Shown: positions 32,040-43,665, counted from the stretch's first letter. The stretch is 64,000 nucleotides of DNA from Thozetella sp. PMI_491 (GCA_021432635.1 MU270031.1:1127994-1191993), one strand, 5' to 3'. Numbers and translations are program-made. Notes: generated by a model not told the origin, from the letters alone.

Positions 32040-34820
32040 TTACTTGAAAGAGATGGAAACCCCTGTGCCGTTGTTCGGGAGCTTGGGCTGACCGGCCGGG
32101 TCGTCCTTCGCATTAGGTCGGACGGTCGTTCTTCCCACGATGGAAGCGACCCTAGCCTTGCCACTCAGCGGGAGAGTGTACTTCAGGACGCCATCGAGGA
32201 TGAGCTCGAACTGGTCTTCTAGGATGTGCTCCCAGCGTTCCGAGCCTCCATCCGTGCCGTTGCCCGGCCGGTGTAGGCGAAGCTCGCCCGTCGACGACGA
32301 GTTGCCATGATGGAAGAAGGAGCCCTCGAACGAGAGGGGGCTGTCAAGGGCTACAATATTACCTAGCCGCATGAGCGGCGCCGAATCGTCCACGGGCGAG
32401 TCGTCTACGGGGTCGTCCAGGTTGTGCACACCCGAGTCGGGCTGCCGGCGCCGCTTCTGGAAGGACCCAAGCCCTTCCTTGGGGTTGGGGCGGCGCCACC
32501 ATTCCGAGTCGGTGCCGGCGTTGGGCGACTTGGCGAACACTTCGATGTCGGCCGAGTCGATGGCCACGACGACAACGTTGGGGTTGTGTGCCCTGACAGT
32601 GATGTCGAGCATCAGCTCCTGCTCGCTGGCCACCACGTTTTTGATGGCAACTAGTTCGATGTCGGTGAGCGGCTGTGAGGTGGCGAACATGAAGCCGATG
32701 GCCCCAGAGATGACGAGCATGAGCATGACCGTCAGGACCAGGCAGCTGGCGAACCTGTTCAGGACGGATGGCGGCGAGCGGTACGACTGCTGCTCCAACC
32801 CCCGCATCGACATGGGGCCTCGCCGGACGCGGCCCGGCCGCCGGATGGTGGCCGACTGGATCAGTGGTGTAGTCTCGTCGTCCGCCCCTGTCGTGTCATC
32901 AAGGTCGTAACCAGGGCCGGGGAACGCCATGCCCCGCTTGCCGTTGGCGGCACTCGCGCGACCACCAGCGACGCGAGGGCTCGACGGCCTGGAGGACTGA
33001 CGCGCCTGGGTGCTAGCGAGGAAGTTGCGGGTGAAGGGAGACTCCTCGGCGAATAGCGACGGGTGGCTGCTCCCTCCATTGCGTCCCCACCGGCCGATGT
33101 GGTGGTGGTGGCGCGCAGTACCGCGCGCGGAGCCCACATTGCTCCTCCCGGTACCCTTGCCGTCGTCGTCGAGCGTACTGTCGTTGCCGTTGCTGTTGTA
33201 CGAATTGACAAACTTCATGTTCTTCTTGACAGCGTTAGGGCCGGTGCCGCTGCTCTCCATAACGCTGTGGATCGAACGCATGCCGTTCCTGTCGACCTGG
33301 CTGACCATGGAGGTCGCGCTGGGCGTGCGGGAGTGGAAGCGCTCGCGTCGGTCGCGGCCGTCTGGGGGGTTAGAATCATAGACAAACGTCTCGTCCGAGT
33401 CGGACGAGTTCGCCTCCTCGACGGCGCTCGCCACCTTGGCCTCAAAGATATCTGCTTTTGTCGAAGCTAGAGAGAGCATAGTTAGTACCGTGGGCAGAGG
33501 GGAGAGAAGAGGGAGGCTACGGCCGCCTATGTAGAGGGAGAGGCCGCGTAGCAGGGTGAGGCTTGGGGTAGCCACGGAACCCCAGAGGAGGGACCGAGAA
33601 GTGGCATGGGATGGCTCACCGGTTCCTTGGGTAACTGCAGGTTGTTTTCTCGACACCTTCTTCTTTTCCTTTTCCTTCTTGGGTCGGATGGTTTCGGAGC
33701 TTGGCTTCGTCCGGAGACTGCCGTTGGATCCCTGCTGGCCTAGACCGGCGGTCAAGGCGACCTGGGGAATGGAGGCGACGGTCTCGGTCTCGACCGTCAT
33801 GCTCTGCAGCGACCCCTCGCCGGCCTTCCCTTTGACGCCCGACTTGGCCGACACGCTGGACTGTCTGGTCGTCAGGGGCGGCGCGCTGGTGACGCCCGAG
33901 CGGCGGCCGCCCTTAATGCTGCCGCTCTCGCTTCCGCTCTCGTTCATGCCGAGGTTGGCCTTGGAGACGAAGCTCTTGGAGAAGGAGAGGTCAGAGGGGT
34001 CGATCTGGGAGGAAGTCTCCGAGATGATGCTGTCCTCCAGCTTCTCCTCGTACTCGTCGTTCCCTCTGGGCGAGGTCAGAGGGCTGACCTCCTGGACCGT
34101 CTCTAGCGTCGACGTGCTTCCTCCTCGGACTGGTGTTCGCACGCCGGGCTGCAGAGCTCCATCGTCGAGCTCCGATTCCGACTGAGGATCCGCAGCGGGG
34201 GGCTGTGGAGAGGGGTGCGGCGACGGCGTGGCGCGCTGCACGCTGATGACGGGAGGCTCCTGGTCTCCTTTCCGCGGCGGCGCCAGGATCGGCTTGTTGA
34301 GGATCGGGGGCGGCGACCGCAGGCGCGGGGATACTGGCCAGCGGGGAGAGTCCTTTAAGTGGTCGGAATGGGTGGGCGACTTGATCGGAACCGGAGCCTT
34401 GATGCTTGGGTCGCTGGAGGTGGGCAGCAGGGCTGGGGTACTCGTTGCGGCAAGTGTCTTTGATGTTGTGGCCAGCGGCGCAGGAGCATTCCCCTTGGCG
34501 GCTCGGGGCGGGCTGGTGTCGTGCTTAAGGCTGTTCTTCCTCGACCGAGTGCCGGGGGTGACAGAAGAAGCTCGGGACGACGTAGTGGTTCGTGCGTAGG
34601 GCCGCGCAGGTGAGGGTTCGCGGGACTGCTGGGGGGAAGCGGCGGCAGATGATGCGGCGGTGGAGTTCTGGGTGGTGGTGGCTGCTCTGGAAGGCTGCGA
34701 ATCGGTCTTTTGCGCGAGCGTCGCCGACGACTCACGGGACAAGGCTTGTGGGACGTTCGCATCGTTGGCATGCCGCCCGGCATCTGGCGGGCCGCCCTCG
34801 GCACTGTTTGATTTGTCCAT
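32040..34820 (-). CDS. VAC7: Vac7-like vacuolar membrane protein (regulator of PI(3,5)P2 synthesis)
   Basis: Proposed exons on the minus strand: 34820-33620 and 33466-32040; product about 875 aa. Yeast Vac7 activates the Fab1 lipid kinase at the vacuole. Seen: a long Ser/Thr/Pro-rich low-complexity N-terminal half, a conserved acidic block ('SSDSDETFVYDSNPPDG'), a single transmembrane segment near residues 636-660 ('CLVLTVMLMLVISGAIGFMF'), and a C-terminal lumenal domain with 'LTDIELVAIKNVVASEQEL' and 'DITVRAHNPNVVVVAIDSAD', typical of the family. The whole interval is one open frame of 926 codons, but 33467-33619 has a GTGAGC donor, an ACTAAC branch and a TAG acceptor, is 153 bp long and encodes a sequence out of character with its flanks, so I treat it as an intron. 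A retained form is possible. Confidence 0.87.
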   Translation of the reverse strand: MDKSNSAEGGPPDAGRHANDANVPQALSRESSATLAQKTDSQPSRAATTTQNSTAASSAAASPQQSREPSPARPYARTTTSSRASSVTPGTRSRKNSLKHDTSPPRAAKGNAPAPLATTSKTLAATSTPALLPTSSDPSIKAPVPIKSPTHSDHLKDSPRWPVSPRLRSPPPILNKPILAPPRKGDQEPPVISVQRATPSPHPSPQPPAADPQSESELDDGALQPGVRTPVRGGSTSTLETVQEVSPLTSPRGNDEYEEKLEDSIISETSSQIDPSDLSFSKSFVSKANLGMNESGSESGSIKGGRRSGVTSAPPLTTRQSSVSAKSGVKGKAGEGSLQSMTVETETVASIPQVALTAGLGQQGSNGSLRTKPSSETIRPKKEKEKKKVSRKQPAVTQGTGEPSHATSRSLLWGSVATPSLTLLRGLSLYIGGRSLPLLSPLPTVLTMLSLASTKADIFEAKVASAVEEANSSDSDETFVYDSNPPDGRDRRERFHSRTPSATSMVSQVDRNGMRSIHSVMESSGTGPNAVKKNMKFVNSYNSNGNDSTLDDDGKGTGRSNVGSARGTARHHHHIGRWGRNGGSSHPSLFAEESPFTRNFLASTQARQSSRPSSPRVAGGRASAANGKRGMAFPGPGYDLDDTTGADDETTPLIQSATIRRPGRVRRGPMSMRGLEQQSYRSPPSVLNRFASCLVLTVMLMLVISGAIGFMFATSQPLTDIELVAIKNVVASEQELMLDITVRAHNPNVVVVAIDSADIEVFAKSPNAGTDSEWWRRPNPKEGLGSFQKRRRQPDSGVHNLDDPVDDSPVDDSAPLMRLGNIVALDSPLSFEGSFFHHGNSSSTGELRLHRPGNGTDGGSERWEHILEDQFELILDGVLKYTLPLSGKARVASIVGRTTVRPNAKDDPAGQPKLPNNGTGVSISFK

Positions 34821-37800
34821 GGCTGGATGTATGGAAGGAGCTCCGGGAAGAGGGACAGGAATGCATGCCAGGGCCCTGTCTGAGACGCAGTCGTAATGGC
34901 TGAGGCGTAGGGGTTGTCTAGAGGATTAATCGCGCGGGTTGGTGAATTATCGTCGCCAGCGCAGTTAGGGACGGGCCCGTCCTCTGAGTCAAAGACGCCG
35001 CGGGAGTGACGATCATGGGCTCGTCTGGGCGGACGGGCGCAAGTGTTGGACTACGTGATGCCGTTGGAGGGGGGGGGGGGGTTGTCTCTGAATCGGGAAA
35101 CCTGCCAACAGGAAAGGCGGATCGGGCAATCGATGCAAAGCACAGCTTCGGCAGGAGGGGAAAAAGACAACGATGGCGTCCGCCCGGGTTCCCAATGGCA
35201 CTCGCAGAGGCTCGTTTGTGGGTGTGGAATTGGGGCGTATGAAATGGGGTGTTTGTTGTGTCGAGCGGGAGGTCGAGAGGTCCCGTCGCGGGTGTCGATG
35301 TGTGTGTGGATTTGACGTGGAGAGAGGATGGACAGGCGACGGTGGTGCAGGGCGTGGGCAGAGGGCGGTTTTAGGGGGGGTGTGCGGGAAGCAGGCACAC
35401 GCTGATGAAGACATGCTGGGGGTGAGCTGGCACCCTCTGTTTTTTTTTTCTGGACGGACGGACGCGGACGGGGAAGTGGTCCGTTATGGGCGCTGGGTCC
35501 GTTATCCGTGCACTTGGTGAGAAAAAAAAAACGCGGCACATACGCCTGCGGACTGCGTCACAGGCCATCACAGGCCACCCGGCCGGATTGGTACAGTACT
35601 GCAGCACTGGGTAGGCTACAGTACCAACACTTCCTCGAGCCCTGTCTCCTCAGAGGAGGAATTGGCTTCCCCGCCCCATCACATCCTCCTTCCCTCTTCA
35701 CACCACCAGTCTTAGGAACGGTCCGTATACGGGTAAAGGGGGGGCGGTGCGGCAAAGTTACTACGTAGTAAGGCAAGGCAGTCAGAGTTGCAAGTCCTTC
35801 ATCTGCCAGATTTCCGTGGCCACTCTCCTGGCTGTTGCCTCACAACCCGGGACTGCACTACTAAAAAAAAAAGCACTGGGCAGCCCAGAATGCCCAGATT
35901 ACAGTGCACCTTTGGCACCTCCCCCCGGAGGGCTCCGTTTTTACGAGGTGTGTCGTGCACTGACTGGCGCCACGGCGGCCCCGTTTCCTGTTGCTGGGGG
36001 CGCCAGCAGCAAGCTCGAAGGCGAGTCTAAACTGGCAAACACGCTGAAAGCTTGGACTTGACTGCTTACAGAGAGGTACACTGGCAGCGTTTGGTCGAGT
36101 CGAGTTGCCACAAACACGAGCTTCCATTTTTAAACTACGCTTTTTGGCTTGAAACCGTGAGGAAAATAACCTGGAAGCTCTGGGAACCCTACCTTGCCCC
36201 CCCTCTTCCCTCTTTGCCTCGGACTCAGCGAGTTTGCCGCAAACGCCGGTCGAAGACACTGGCGGATTGATCATTGCCAGGGGGGAGAAGAGAGGGGAGG
36301 GGGGGGGAGGCATGGAGGTTACCGGAAGGCACGGGCCAGCGAGGGACAAGTGGCTTGAGAACAAAAAAACGGCCTGTCGATGAGGCGTTGATTCATGTTG
36401 GGAGGAGGGAAAGGGGGAGGGGCGGAGGACGGCCTTTAGGGCGCCCTGATGCGGGGTACAAGTTTGGTGCCGAATGCACCTAGCGGTACCGCATCTCCCT
36501 CGCTTAATTGCCACAATTTCAGGTACCACTCAGGTACCCTCGGCTGACCGCAAGTCCTAGCGGAGCCTTTTCTCCTGGCCGGTCTGGGGATGACGTTTTC
36601 CCCTTGTCATCGCTTCTGCTGTGTTTCTTTCTCCACTGCGCTGGCACCGGCAGCGAAACAACCTGGACCCCCGGGGTGCCATCCCAGAAATTGAGGCGTC
36701 TCAAGCGAGTAGGCCCATCTGCCCGGCAGCCGCGCTGCCCTGCCCTTGCTACCACCACTTGAACCTCGGCCTCCGTTTTGCTTTGCCTCGCTGTCTCGTG
36801 AGCGTTGCCGCGGACGGCCCCACGGGCGTGCTAACTAGGGCGAGCGTATTCTTCTTTTTACTTCTTCTCCCTTCCAGAGATGTTTTAAAACATGGACTGA
36901 GTTGGAAGAGGGTCTATCGGCGACTATGGGAAGTGCAGTACAGTACTTGGTCACACTAGAGCCAAGAGAGCGCCCAGCGCCCCAAAAGCTGGTAGGCACA
37001 GCACTTCTTTTGGTGAGGCGCCAGGCCTTGCAGCCAATCCCTCATCTGATGACGTTACCCCAAGCTCCGGCGCCAGAGCGTCGGGACAATAGCCTGTCGA
37101 TTGTTGCAGCAAACCGTCGAGATCCTCGAGCCTGGCCTACCTTCAACGCATAAACGGAGCGGCCGCCCAGGTGAGAAATAAAAAAAGTAGAATACTTTTC
37201 AGCTGGCCGATGGATGACGACCGCATTTGCTTGCCCCAGTTGGACTCCTCGTGTATTCTTTTTATTTTAGTTTTTATTTTTTATTTTTTTTTATCTATGT
37301 TCCTCTCGAGTTCCTCCTCTCGTCGTAGCTCGTCTGCGCAATCTTTCAACACTCTGCACCTCGGAGGCGTTACCTCCACCCGCGTAGACATCCCGGATGG
37401 AGATAGGTTGTATTGGCTTATTAGACGGTAGACGAAAGTGCAGCAGACGACGTGGCTCGAGCGAGACTCGATGCAGCCTGGCGCGGCCGTTCAATATCGC
37501 GCACAGCTCGAGCAGCAGGTCCTCTGGGCAACAGGAAATCCCCACGCCCTAACTGGCCGGGCCGGTGGACAGATGATGATCCCCCATGTGTGACTGACAG
37601 TTCGGCCGGTGCGGCGGTCTCCGCCTATCAAAGGCGATCTGCGCTGCCGTCCCGCAGGAACAGGAAGCCATCGTCGACCTCTCACAGACGGCCAAGTGGA
37701 AGGGAGGAAGCACGTGCCATCAGCATTCTTGCGGCTGCTCAAAAGAGGCAGTGTCGCAGTTCCGGTTTCGTGCAGAACGACAAGCCACTGTCCGCCTCTT

Positions 37801-40218
37801 TTGGGTCTTTTGGGGCCCCCAGAAGCCCTCGAGGCCCTGTCAGTCCTCTCTGCTGCCTCGACTTGGGCTCGCCGGTCGGGCTCAATCCGTCATCCCCACC
37901 TCAGACCTCTTTTTTTCTTTCCCCTTCGCTCCGCCGCTCGGCTAGCGAGGAACGCACTACGCTAGGCCAATCCATTAATCCCTCGAGGCAGATACATAGT
38001 ACCTACTCCGTACTTTAGGTAGTAGTACCGTCCGCCATGTGCTGAGTGGGCTCCTCTCGGCAGGAGAAATCACCCACGCCCCGAAATGTTAGATGACCCA
38101 CCATCGGTACCGGCCAACTCATAGCGCCTTGGGGCGTCCCATGGGTCTCGTGACCCCTCTCCCCCTACCCGTCCCAGCTTGTCTTGGGAATAGGGCTTGT
38201 GGCAAGGACTCCCCAGGGCCTGCAGCAGGGCAGGCGGACAGGCAGACACCCACCTCGAGAGCAAACATCCCCCCCTCTTCTTCTCAACAAGCGAACATCC
38301 CAACACTATCCCCCCATCTCTGGGTCAGTCGTCACCCAGTCGTCGCCTTCGCTAGGCTCCCCGTTTTGTGGCCCCCTCCTCGTGAGCCTGGTCCAGCCCA
38401 TCAGCGCATCCCACGGAATCCCTGCGTGGGGGGGAAAAGCCGAAGGGCATGCAGGGCTGAATAGTGAAGACGACAATTAGGGAACGCGCCGCTAGGGTGC
38501 CACTGGCGGCGCCCTCTCGCCTCCCGGCCCGGCCAGTGGGAAGGAAGCACGGGTTCCTGCGCATAGGATCACGAGGATGGTGTGATGTCCTTGACCTGTC
38601 AGTTTGTTGGGCATCAGGACATGGCCGTCCCGACGACCTGCCACGCCAGTCTAGTTCCCCCATCCCCTCATCTGGCCATGTAGAGATCAAGTGGGCAAGT
38701 CGCGAGGACCCCTATTAGGTAGTATGCAGTACTAGCGAACCATGTGCTGGCCACCGACTTGCCAATACTCGAGAGCGGGCCAATCTCCGCGATGCACGGG
38801 AGCAAGGGATAGAATTAGTCGAGTTGACAAGAGAGAGACGAAGTAAAGGAGAGAGAAAAAAAAAAAAGGGTCCAGATACAAACGGTCTAACTCTCTACAC
38901 ACGTGTCACACAACTGTTGGGGCCGTCCTGGAGCGGTCTGCCAAAAACGGGACGGAACGTCGCAAGGGGTTTAATGATACTCGACCAGTGCGCTAGGGTC
39001 GATCCATGGGGGTTCTCTCGGGATGGTCTCCGGATTGCTCACTCATCATCCCACTCGACATCCCACGCACCCACGGCGGGAGCAGGTGTCGTTCGTCTAG
39101 AGCACTCTCCTCGAACGTCTCGTTAGATAGCAGAGGAACACAGGCCCCCCTTCGCAGTAAAGGCCGAGGAAAATACGGCGCGTCGGGCCATGTCGGGCCT
39201 CGCTCGCAGTACCATCTCCCGAGCCGTGCGGTCCCGAGGAGACGGGATCCCCCGCCTTCCGGAGGTACCGGCCCCTCGCGAAACCCACAGTCCTCCACAA
39301 CACCCTCGGGTCGAGACCTCTGACCGACTGTTGTGGCCTGGCTTGACTAGGGCTCAGAGAGCACCGACTGCATGTCGCTGATTTAATGCCCCCGTTTCCC
39401 CAGGGATTCCCTGGCTCCAATCAGAGAGGCCACGGCTCGCGCCGCGGGTCTATGTACGGAGTCGGGGAAGGTTCTCCAAGGTGTCTGAGCTGCCAGGGTT
39501 CATCCCTTTTACCGGGTAGCCGGCGGCGTCCACCTGTACCCGAGCGTCACAATGCCGTGCAAGCTACTCTGTATCCTACACCGAGAGCCTGGTCTCAGGC
39601 CTCTGGCGCCTCACGGCCATCTGGCCAACATATCTTCTTAATCTGACGGGCGCATCGGACACACTGCTTTACCGGGCAGAACCCATCAACTGAAAACGTC
39701 GTGCTTCGTGTGCGGAGCAAGGTGAAATAACTTTGGACGCCTGCATAGAGGCCTGTACTAGGTAGATCTAGCAACCGAGTCGGGCGTACCACTTCTGTCG
39801 ACATGTTGAAGCCCAGCCATCCCCAAGACACCGCCTGTATAATATTCTATGTAGCGCTGTCCCAAGTCTGCCAGAGCCCATGGCTGCCGTCAACGCCGAG
39901 ACTCCAGACCGCCCCGTTGGCACCAAGTAAAGCGGCTGAGGGAAGGGGGAGCGTTTCTAAAGCATCTTGCCGACACCCCGAGAGGTTGAAACCACCTCTA
40001 AATAAAGCGAGGAAGAAACAGGTGTAAAACAAAGAGGGTACATGAGGAAGTACAGGTATCTCGTTCAAGCCAACGATCCGCCCCAAAACGCCCATATGCT
40101 CGCTAGTTGTCATGTGTGCTTCCTCTCCCAATAAATCCCGACGTAATACCCCAAGCTTTCCCATTATCGTGTAAATCATAAACATGGGCCTGATGCGCCG
40201 AGTAGACTCGTTGAGGGT
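34821..40218. other. 5.4-kb stretch without recognisable gene
   Basis: This is the largest gene-free part of the window, between the Vac7-like start and the 3' end of the large unknown gene. I see a T-rich tract at 37258-37294, short A/T homopolymers, and GTAC-type motifs around 38000-38035. Frames up to about 220 codons occur on both strands with GC-driven Pro/Ser/Arg composition; none shows a domain. It may hold a long Vac7 leader, a non-coding RNA or an unrecognised multi-exon gene. Confidence 0.45.
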
Positions 40219-43200
40219 TTAGGCCGCGAGGCGTGCCGCGTGACGGGCTCTGTCACCACCGCTCTCTGGCAAATCCTCATGGATGTGGAACTCGAGATCC
40301 TCGCGGTCCGTCATGTGCACGGAGACAGCTCGAGCTCGGGTAGAACTAACGCCACCTAGCTTATGGGGATTCATAGACTCGTCGCGAGTTGTCATGCTCC
40401 CGGTGCCAGGCACGTTCCATGGTGGCTGAGTGGAAGGGTATTCGCTGGGCAGCGAGCTCACATCGCTGGCCTCGTCATCGCAGCCGACTCTAGAACCAGG
40501 GCTCTCTGCGTTTTCGTTGGCGTCATGGCCGTCAACGATCTCGAGATCACAGCTTCCGTAATCTTTGCCGGGGTTTTGCCCGCTTGCGCCTTCGTAGGCA
40601 AACCCGGACGCCTCGGCCTCGAGGATCTCGATCTCCTGGCTCTGGCTCTGGGACAAACTCTGCGTTTCGTACGGATCAACATTCTCTCCATCAGACATGC
40701 GATCCTCATCCTCAATCCCAGCCCAAGGGATGTCTTCGGGCCGTATGTGCCCTTGCGATTGCTCGGCGTCTGTCTCAACGGCGTCGAGGTCGTCACGCTC
40801 GTCACGCTCGTCCTCGTCCTCGAAAACGTCAATGTTGTCCTCTCCAAAGATGCGATCGAGACTGCCTCCAAAACCATCGTCCGCCCCGCCGTCCGAATCT
40901 GTCGAGCTGCCTCGGTCGTCGTTCTCATAGTCATCGTCCATATTTTCGTCATGGCCTGCGTAGCTGCCGCGAGGAATGACAACAGGTCCGTGGCTGCCTG
41001 CCCTGCTGCTGCCAGTGGGGAATGCATGCGGAGGTTCGGCGTTGCTGTACGGCGTAGCATAGCAGAATGGAGTAGTCCGTCTTTCGCTTCGGTGGTCATC
41101 AAAGTAGGCTCCCAATCCAATCGGTGCTGCGGAGGGCGAACGAGACATGCTCGTCCTGCTATACCGTGGCGTATTGCGTGGTATGAGGCTGGGCGATCGT
41201 GTGCCCAGGCGTCGCTTAGAGGCCATGGCAGAAACTGTCATCTGCGGGCGGGGGCTGGCGCGAGAGGAGTGGAGATGGGGGATGAGGGGCGAAGAGCGTC
41301 GCTCGTGAGGCGATGGTCCAGTTAGGTTGGCGCTATATGACGATACGCGGCGGCGAGACTGAGAGGGAGACGGTATCCCCATTATGGAAGCGGCAGGAGG
41401 CAGGGAGTTGGTGCGAATATGTGGTGGGCGGGGGCCTTTCCGGTCTCTCGAGTTGAAAGGGGACTGAGCGCGCATTGCGTTGGGGCTGTTAGTGAGAATT
41501 GGCGATTGGATGCCGGTGAAGAACTGCTGCGAGGGCGAATTCGAGGAGCGACGTGATTGTTTAAACTGCTGAGCCGTGTGCATGCTCAAGGTCGAAGCGC
41601 TTACGTTGGGTGTCGGGGGCTCGTCGAGACGGTCATTCCAACCCCAGCATTCTTCGAGAGCATCTCGTTCGGGGACGTCTCCGCTGCTGCTCTGCGAATC
41701 GGGGTACACTCGACTGAGCTCACGGAGCTTCTGCCATGTCCACCCACGGTCGACGGCGTACTGGCCGAGGGGATGGTCCTGAAGATACGCCTCGGGCTGG
41801 GTTACGTATAGACGGTGCGTGCCTGTCGCCTTCATTACGACGCTGGAGACCAAGAATGCGTAGTCCCAGAGTGTCGGCGTCGCCATCTCCGCCGGGGCTA
41901 GGAACTGAAGGCGGGAGTTTTTGTGTAGCTTCCTCAGAGGCACCCAAGCCTGCCGTAGGCCGAAGAACTCCGCCATGGGAGAGTTCGCAACCGCATAGCC
42001 TGATCTCGCTGCTGAGCCGGCCGACACTCGGAGAACGTCACCAAAGGTGTTGTTGATAGCTAGCTGGATGCTCCTCGCATCCGAGCCTCTTATGAGGACC
42101 GACTTGATGAGGCCACGGCTCTTTAAACGCTGATCAATCACCCGCCCAGCGGCGAACGCTCTGGGAAAGAACCAGTTGGCCTCGCGGTTGGGACCAACCC
42201 ACTCCCCAAAGTTCGGTGTCTGGGGATCTGGCGTCGCTCTGCTAATAGTATTCGGCATCTGTGTCCATTCTTCATTGCCGGCGGACTGTCGCTGGCTAGG
42301 GAAGTCTTTGCCGGCCAACCAGACTCCTTTGAGGGGGAATGGCAGAAAGACAACCTCGAGCTCCCATGGCTGCGTGTATGTCGGCAACGATGCAGCCTGG
42401 AGCTGGTTCACCTGCTCTTGGAGCGCTTGGATCTGGCTATACATCTCAGAGCGGGAGGCTCGGGCGGTAGCGTTGGTCGACACGGACACGACGCTAGCGT
42501 TAGCATCATCCACATCGCGCCGTAGGCGATGGCTACTCCCGACACTGCTGTTGTCGTTGCTGAGGAGCCTCTCGACCTCGTCGACCCGAGACTCGAGTTC
42601 CGTAACGCGGAGGTCCATGTGATCGTGTTTTTCGTGCCACTCCTCGTGGCCAGCTACAGAGAAGGACGTGCTCTCCAGATGGTTGATCCTCTGCTCATGG
42701 CCCTGGACGAGGCCTGAGAGCTCCTGAAGGGCATTCCGGCTTGGTCCTGATAACGACACGGCCTGGCTTTCTAGTGCGCGAGGCTTTGGCATCTCGGCAT
42801 CAGCCCTGGAGAGGAAATCTACCGGCGGCTGCCCGGCGTTTCCGGCGGCTTCATAGGTCTGCTCCACGGCCGTGGCATCGGACGAGCGCTCCTGCGGCAA
42901 GCCGGCACTGGGATCCGGGACACCACTTAGTGTCTGGAGGCCCTTCCCTGCGAATGGTCGAAGGTATCTAGTCTGGCTTGAGGCCGCCGTGGAAGGCGGG
43001 TGCTGGGACGGCATCAAGCACTGAAGTGGGATAGGAGGGAGCGCATTCGCGCGGCTCGCACTCCCTTGGGATTGGATTAGTTCACCCCAGTTCAACGTAT
43101 CTGGCATGGAATTCTCCTGGGCCAGAATAGGGCCTTCAACCTGGGCCGGTACAGCTACCTGAAGGTGGTTATTCACTATCGAAGATTGGAAGTTCAACAT

Positions 43201-43665
43201 GTTGAAGTCCAGGGAAGAGCCCAGGTTCGATTGAAGCTGAAACGATGGGAGATCCAAGTCCTGGACTGGGCTCAGTGGTTCACGGTTCACCTTGGGTCGC
43301 TCATTCTCTTGTCCAGCGGAGTTCGCCGGCGCGACAGGCTGTGCCTGGGTTTGCGCTGGAGGGGGCGCTGGCTGCGCAGGCATGATATCCTCGTGGAAGC
43401 ATGCATGGTGAGAGCACATGCACACCTCGCCCGAGCTGTTAGAGTCCCCTGAGGCCCCTTTCACGGACTGAGGTCGGCTCCAGAAGCGGCGGCAGCCACA
43501 CCGCGGCAACGTCGGGTCGGTGTAGTTGCAAGGGCCCGCCGGTAGCACCGGGGCCGGCGCGGGCCCCGATGCACTGTTCAGCGCGGCGGGCTGACCATCA
43601 TGGTAGATATCGAAGAGGAATGAGTTGCTGGGGTGGAGGGAGACGTCGAAGGGAGTCGCAGCCAT
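40219..43665 (-). CDS. Large fungal protein of unknown function with N-terminal Cys/His cluster and coiled coils
   Basis: Single exon, 1148 aa, starting at ATG 43665. I do not recognise the family. Seen: an N-terminal Cys/His cluster (C46, C56, C58, C82, C84, H86, H87, C89, H91) that could bind metal; a Pro/Gln-rich region; a predicted coiled coil near 308-375 ('RVTELESRVDEVERLLSND') and a shorter one near 405-430; a central block of about 250 residues with ordered, mixed composition ('LEVVFLPFPLKGVWLAG', 'WVGPNREANWFFPRAFAAG', 'PLGQYAVDRGWTWQKLREL') that looks like the folded core; Ser/Arg/Pro-rich sequence; and an acidic tail ('DEDERDERDDLDAVETDAE'). The core has the feel of a conserved domain, so the gene is real. 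Localisation is unknown; the Arg/Ser-rich part would suit a nuclear protein (inference). Confidence 0.85.
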   Translation of the reverse strand: MAATPFDVSLHPSNSFLFDIYHDGQPAALNSASGPAPAPVLPAGPCNYTDPTLPRCGCRRFWSRPQSVKGASGDSNSSGEVCMCSHHACFHEDIMPAQPAPPPAQTQAQPVAPANSAGQENERPKVNREPLSPVQDLDLPSFQLQSNLGSSLDFNMLNFQSSIVNNHLQVAVPAQVEGPILAQENSMPDTLNWGELIQSQGSASRANALPPIPLQCLMPSQHPPSTAASSQTRYLRPFAGKGLQTLSGVPDPSAGLPQERSSDATAVEQTYEAAGNAGQPPVDFLSRADAEMPKPRALESQAVSLSGPSRNALQELSGLVQGHEQRINHLESTSFSVAGHEEWHEKHDHMDLRVTELESRVDEVERLLSNDNSSVGSSHRLRRDVDDANASVVSVSTNATARASRSEMYSQIQALQEQVNQLQAASLPTYTQPWELEVVFLPFPLKGVWLAGKDFPSQRQSAGNEEWTQMPNTISRATPDPQTPNFGEWVGPNREANWFFPRAFAAGRVIDQRLKSRGLIKSVLIRGSDARSIQLAINNTFGDVLRVSAGSAARSGYAVANSPMAEFFGLRQAWVPLRKLHKNSRLQFLAPAEMATPTLWDYAFLVSSVVMKATGTHRLYVTQPEAYLQDHPLGQYAVDRGWTWQKLRELSRVYPDSQSSSGDVPERDALEECWGWNDRLDEPPTPNVSASTLSMHTAQQFKQSRRSSNSPSQQFFTGIQSPILTNSPNAMRAQSPFNSRDRKGPRPPHIRTNSLPPAASIMGIPSPSQSRRRVSSYSANLTGPSPHERRSSPLIPHLHSSRASPRPQMTVSAMASKRRLGTRSPSLIPRNTPRYSRTSMSRSPSAAPIGLGAYFDDHRSERRTTPFCYATPYSNAEPPHAFPTGSSRAGSHGPVVIPRGSYAGHDENMDDDYENDDRGSSTDSDGGADDGFGGSLDRIFGEDNIDVFEDEDERDERDDLDAVETDAEQSQGHIRPEDIPWAGIEDEDRMSDGENVDPYETQSLSQSQSQEIEILEAEASGFAYEGASGQNPGKDYGSCDLEIVDGHDANENAESPGSRVGCDDEASDVSSLPSEYPSTQPPWNVPGTGSMTTRDESMNPHKLGGVSSTRARAVSVHMTDREDLEFHIHEDLPESGGDRARHAARLAA

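Noticed and set aside
37452-38018. A 188-codon plus-strand frame in the gene-free stretch
   Set aside because: It is Arg/Ser/Pro-rich without domain, with an overlapping minus-strand frame. It could be an exon of an unknown gene, but the sequence alone does not support it.
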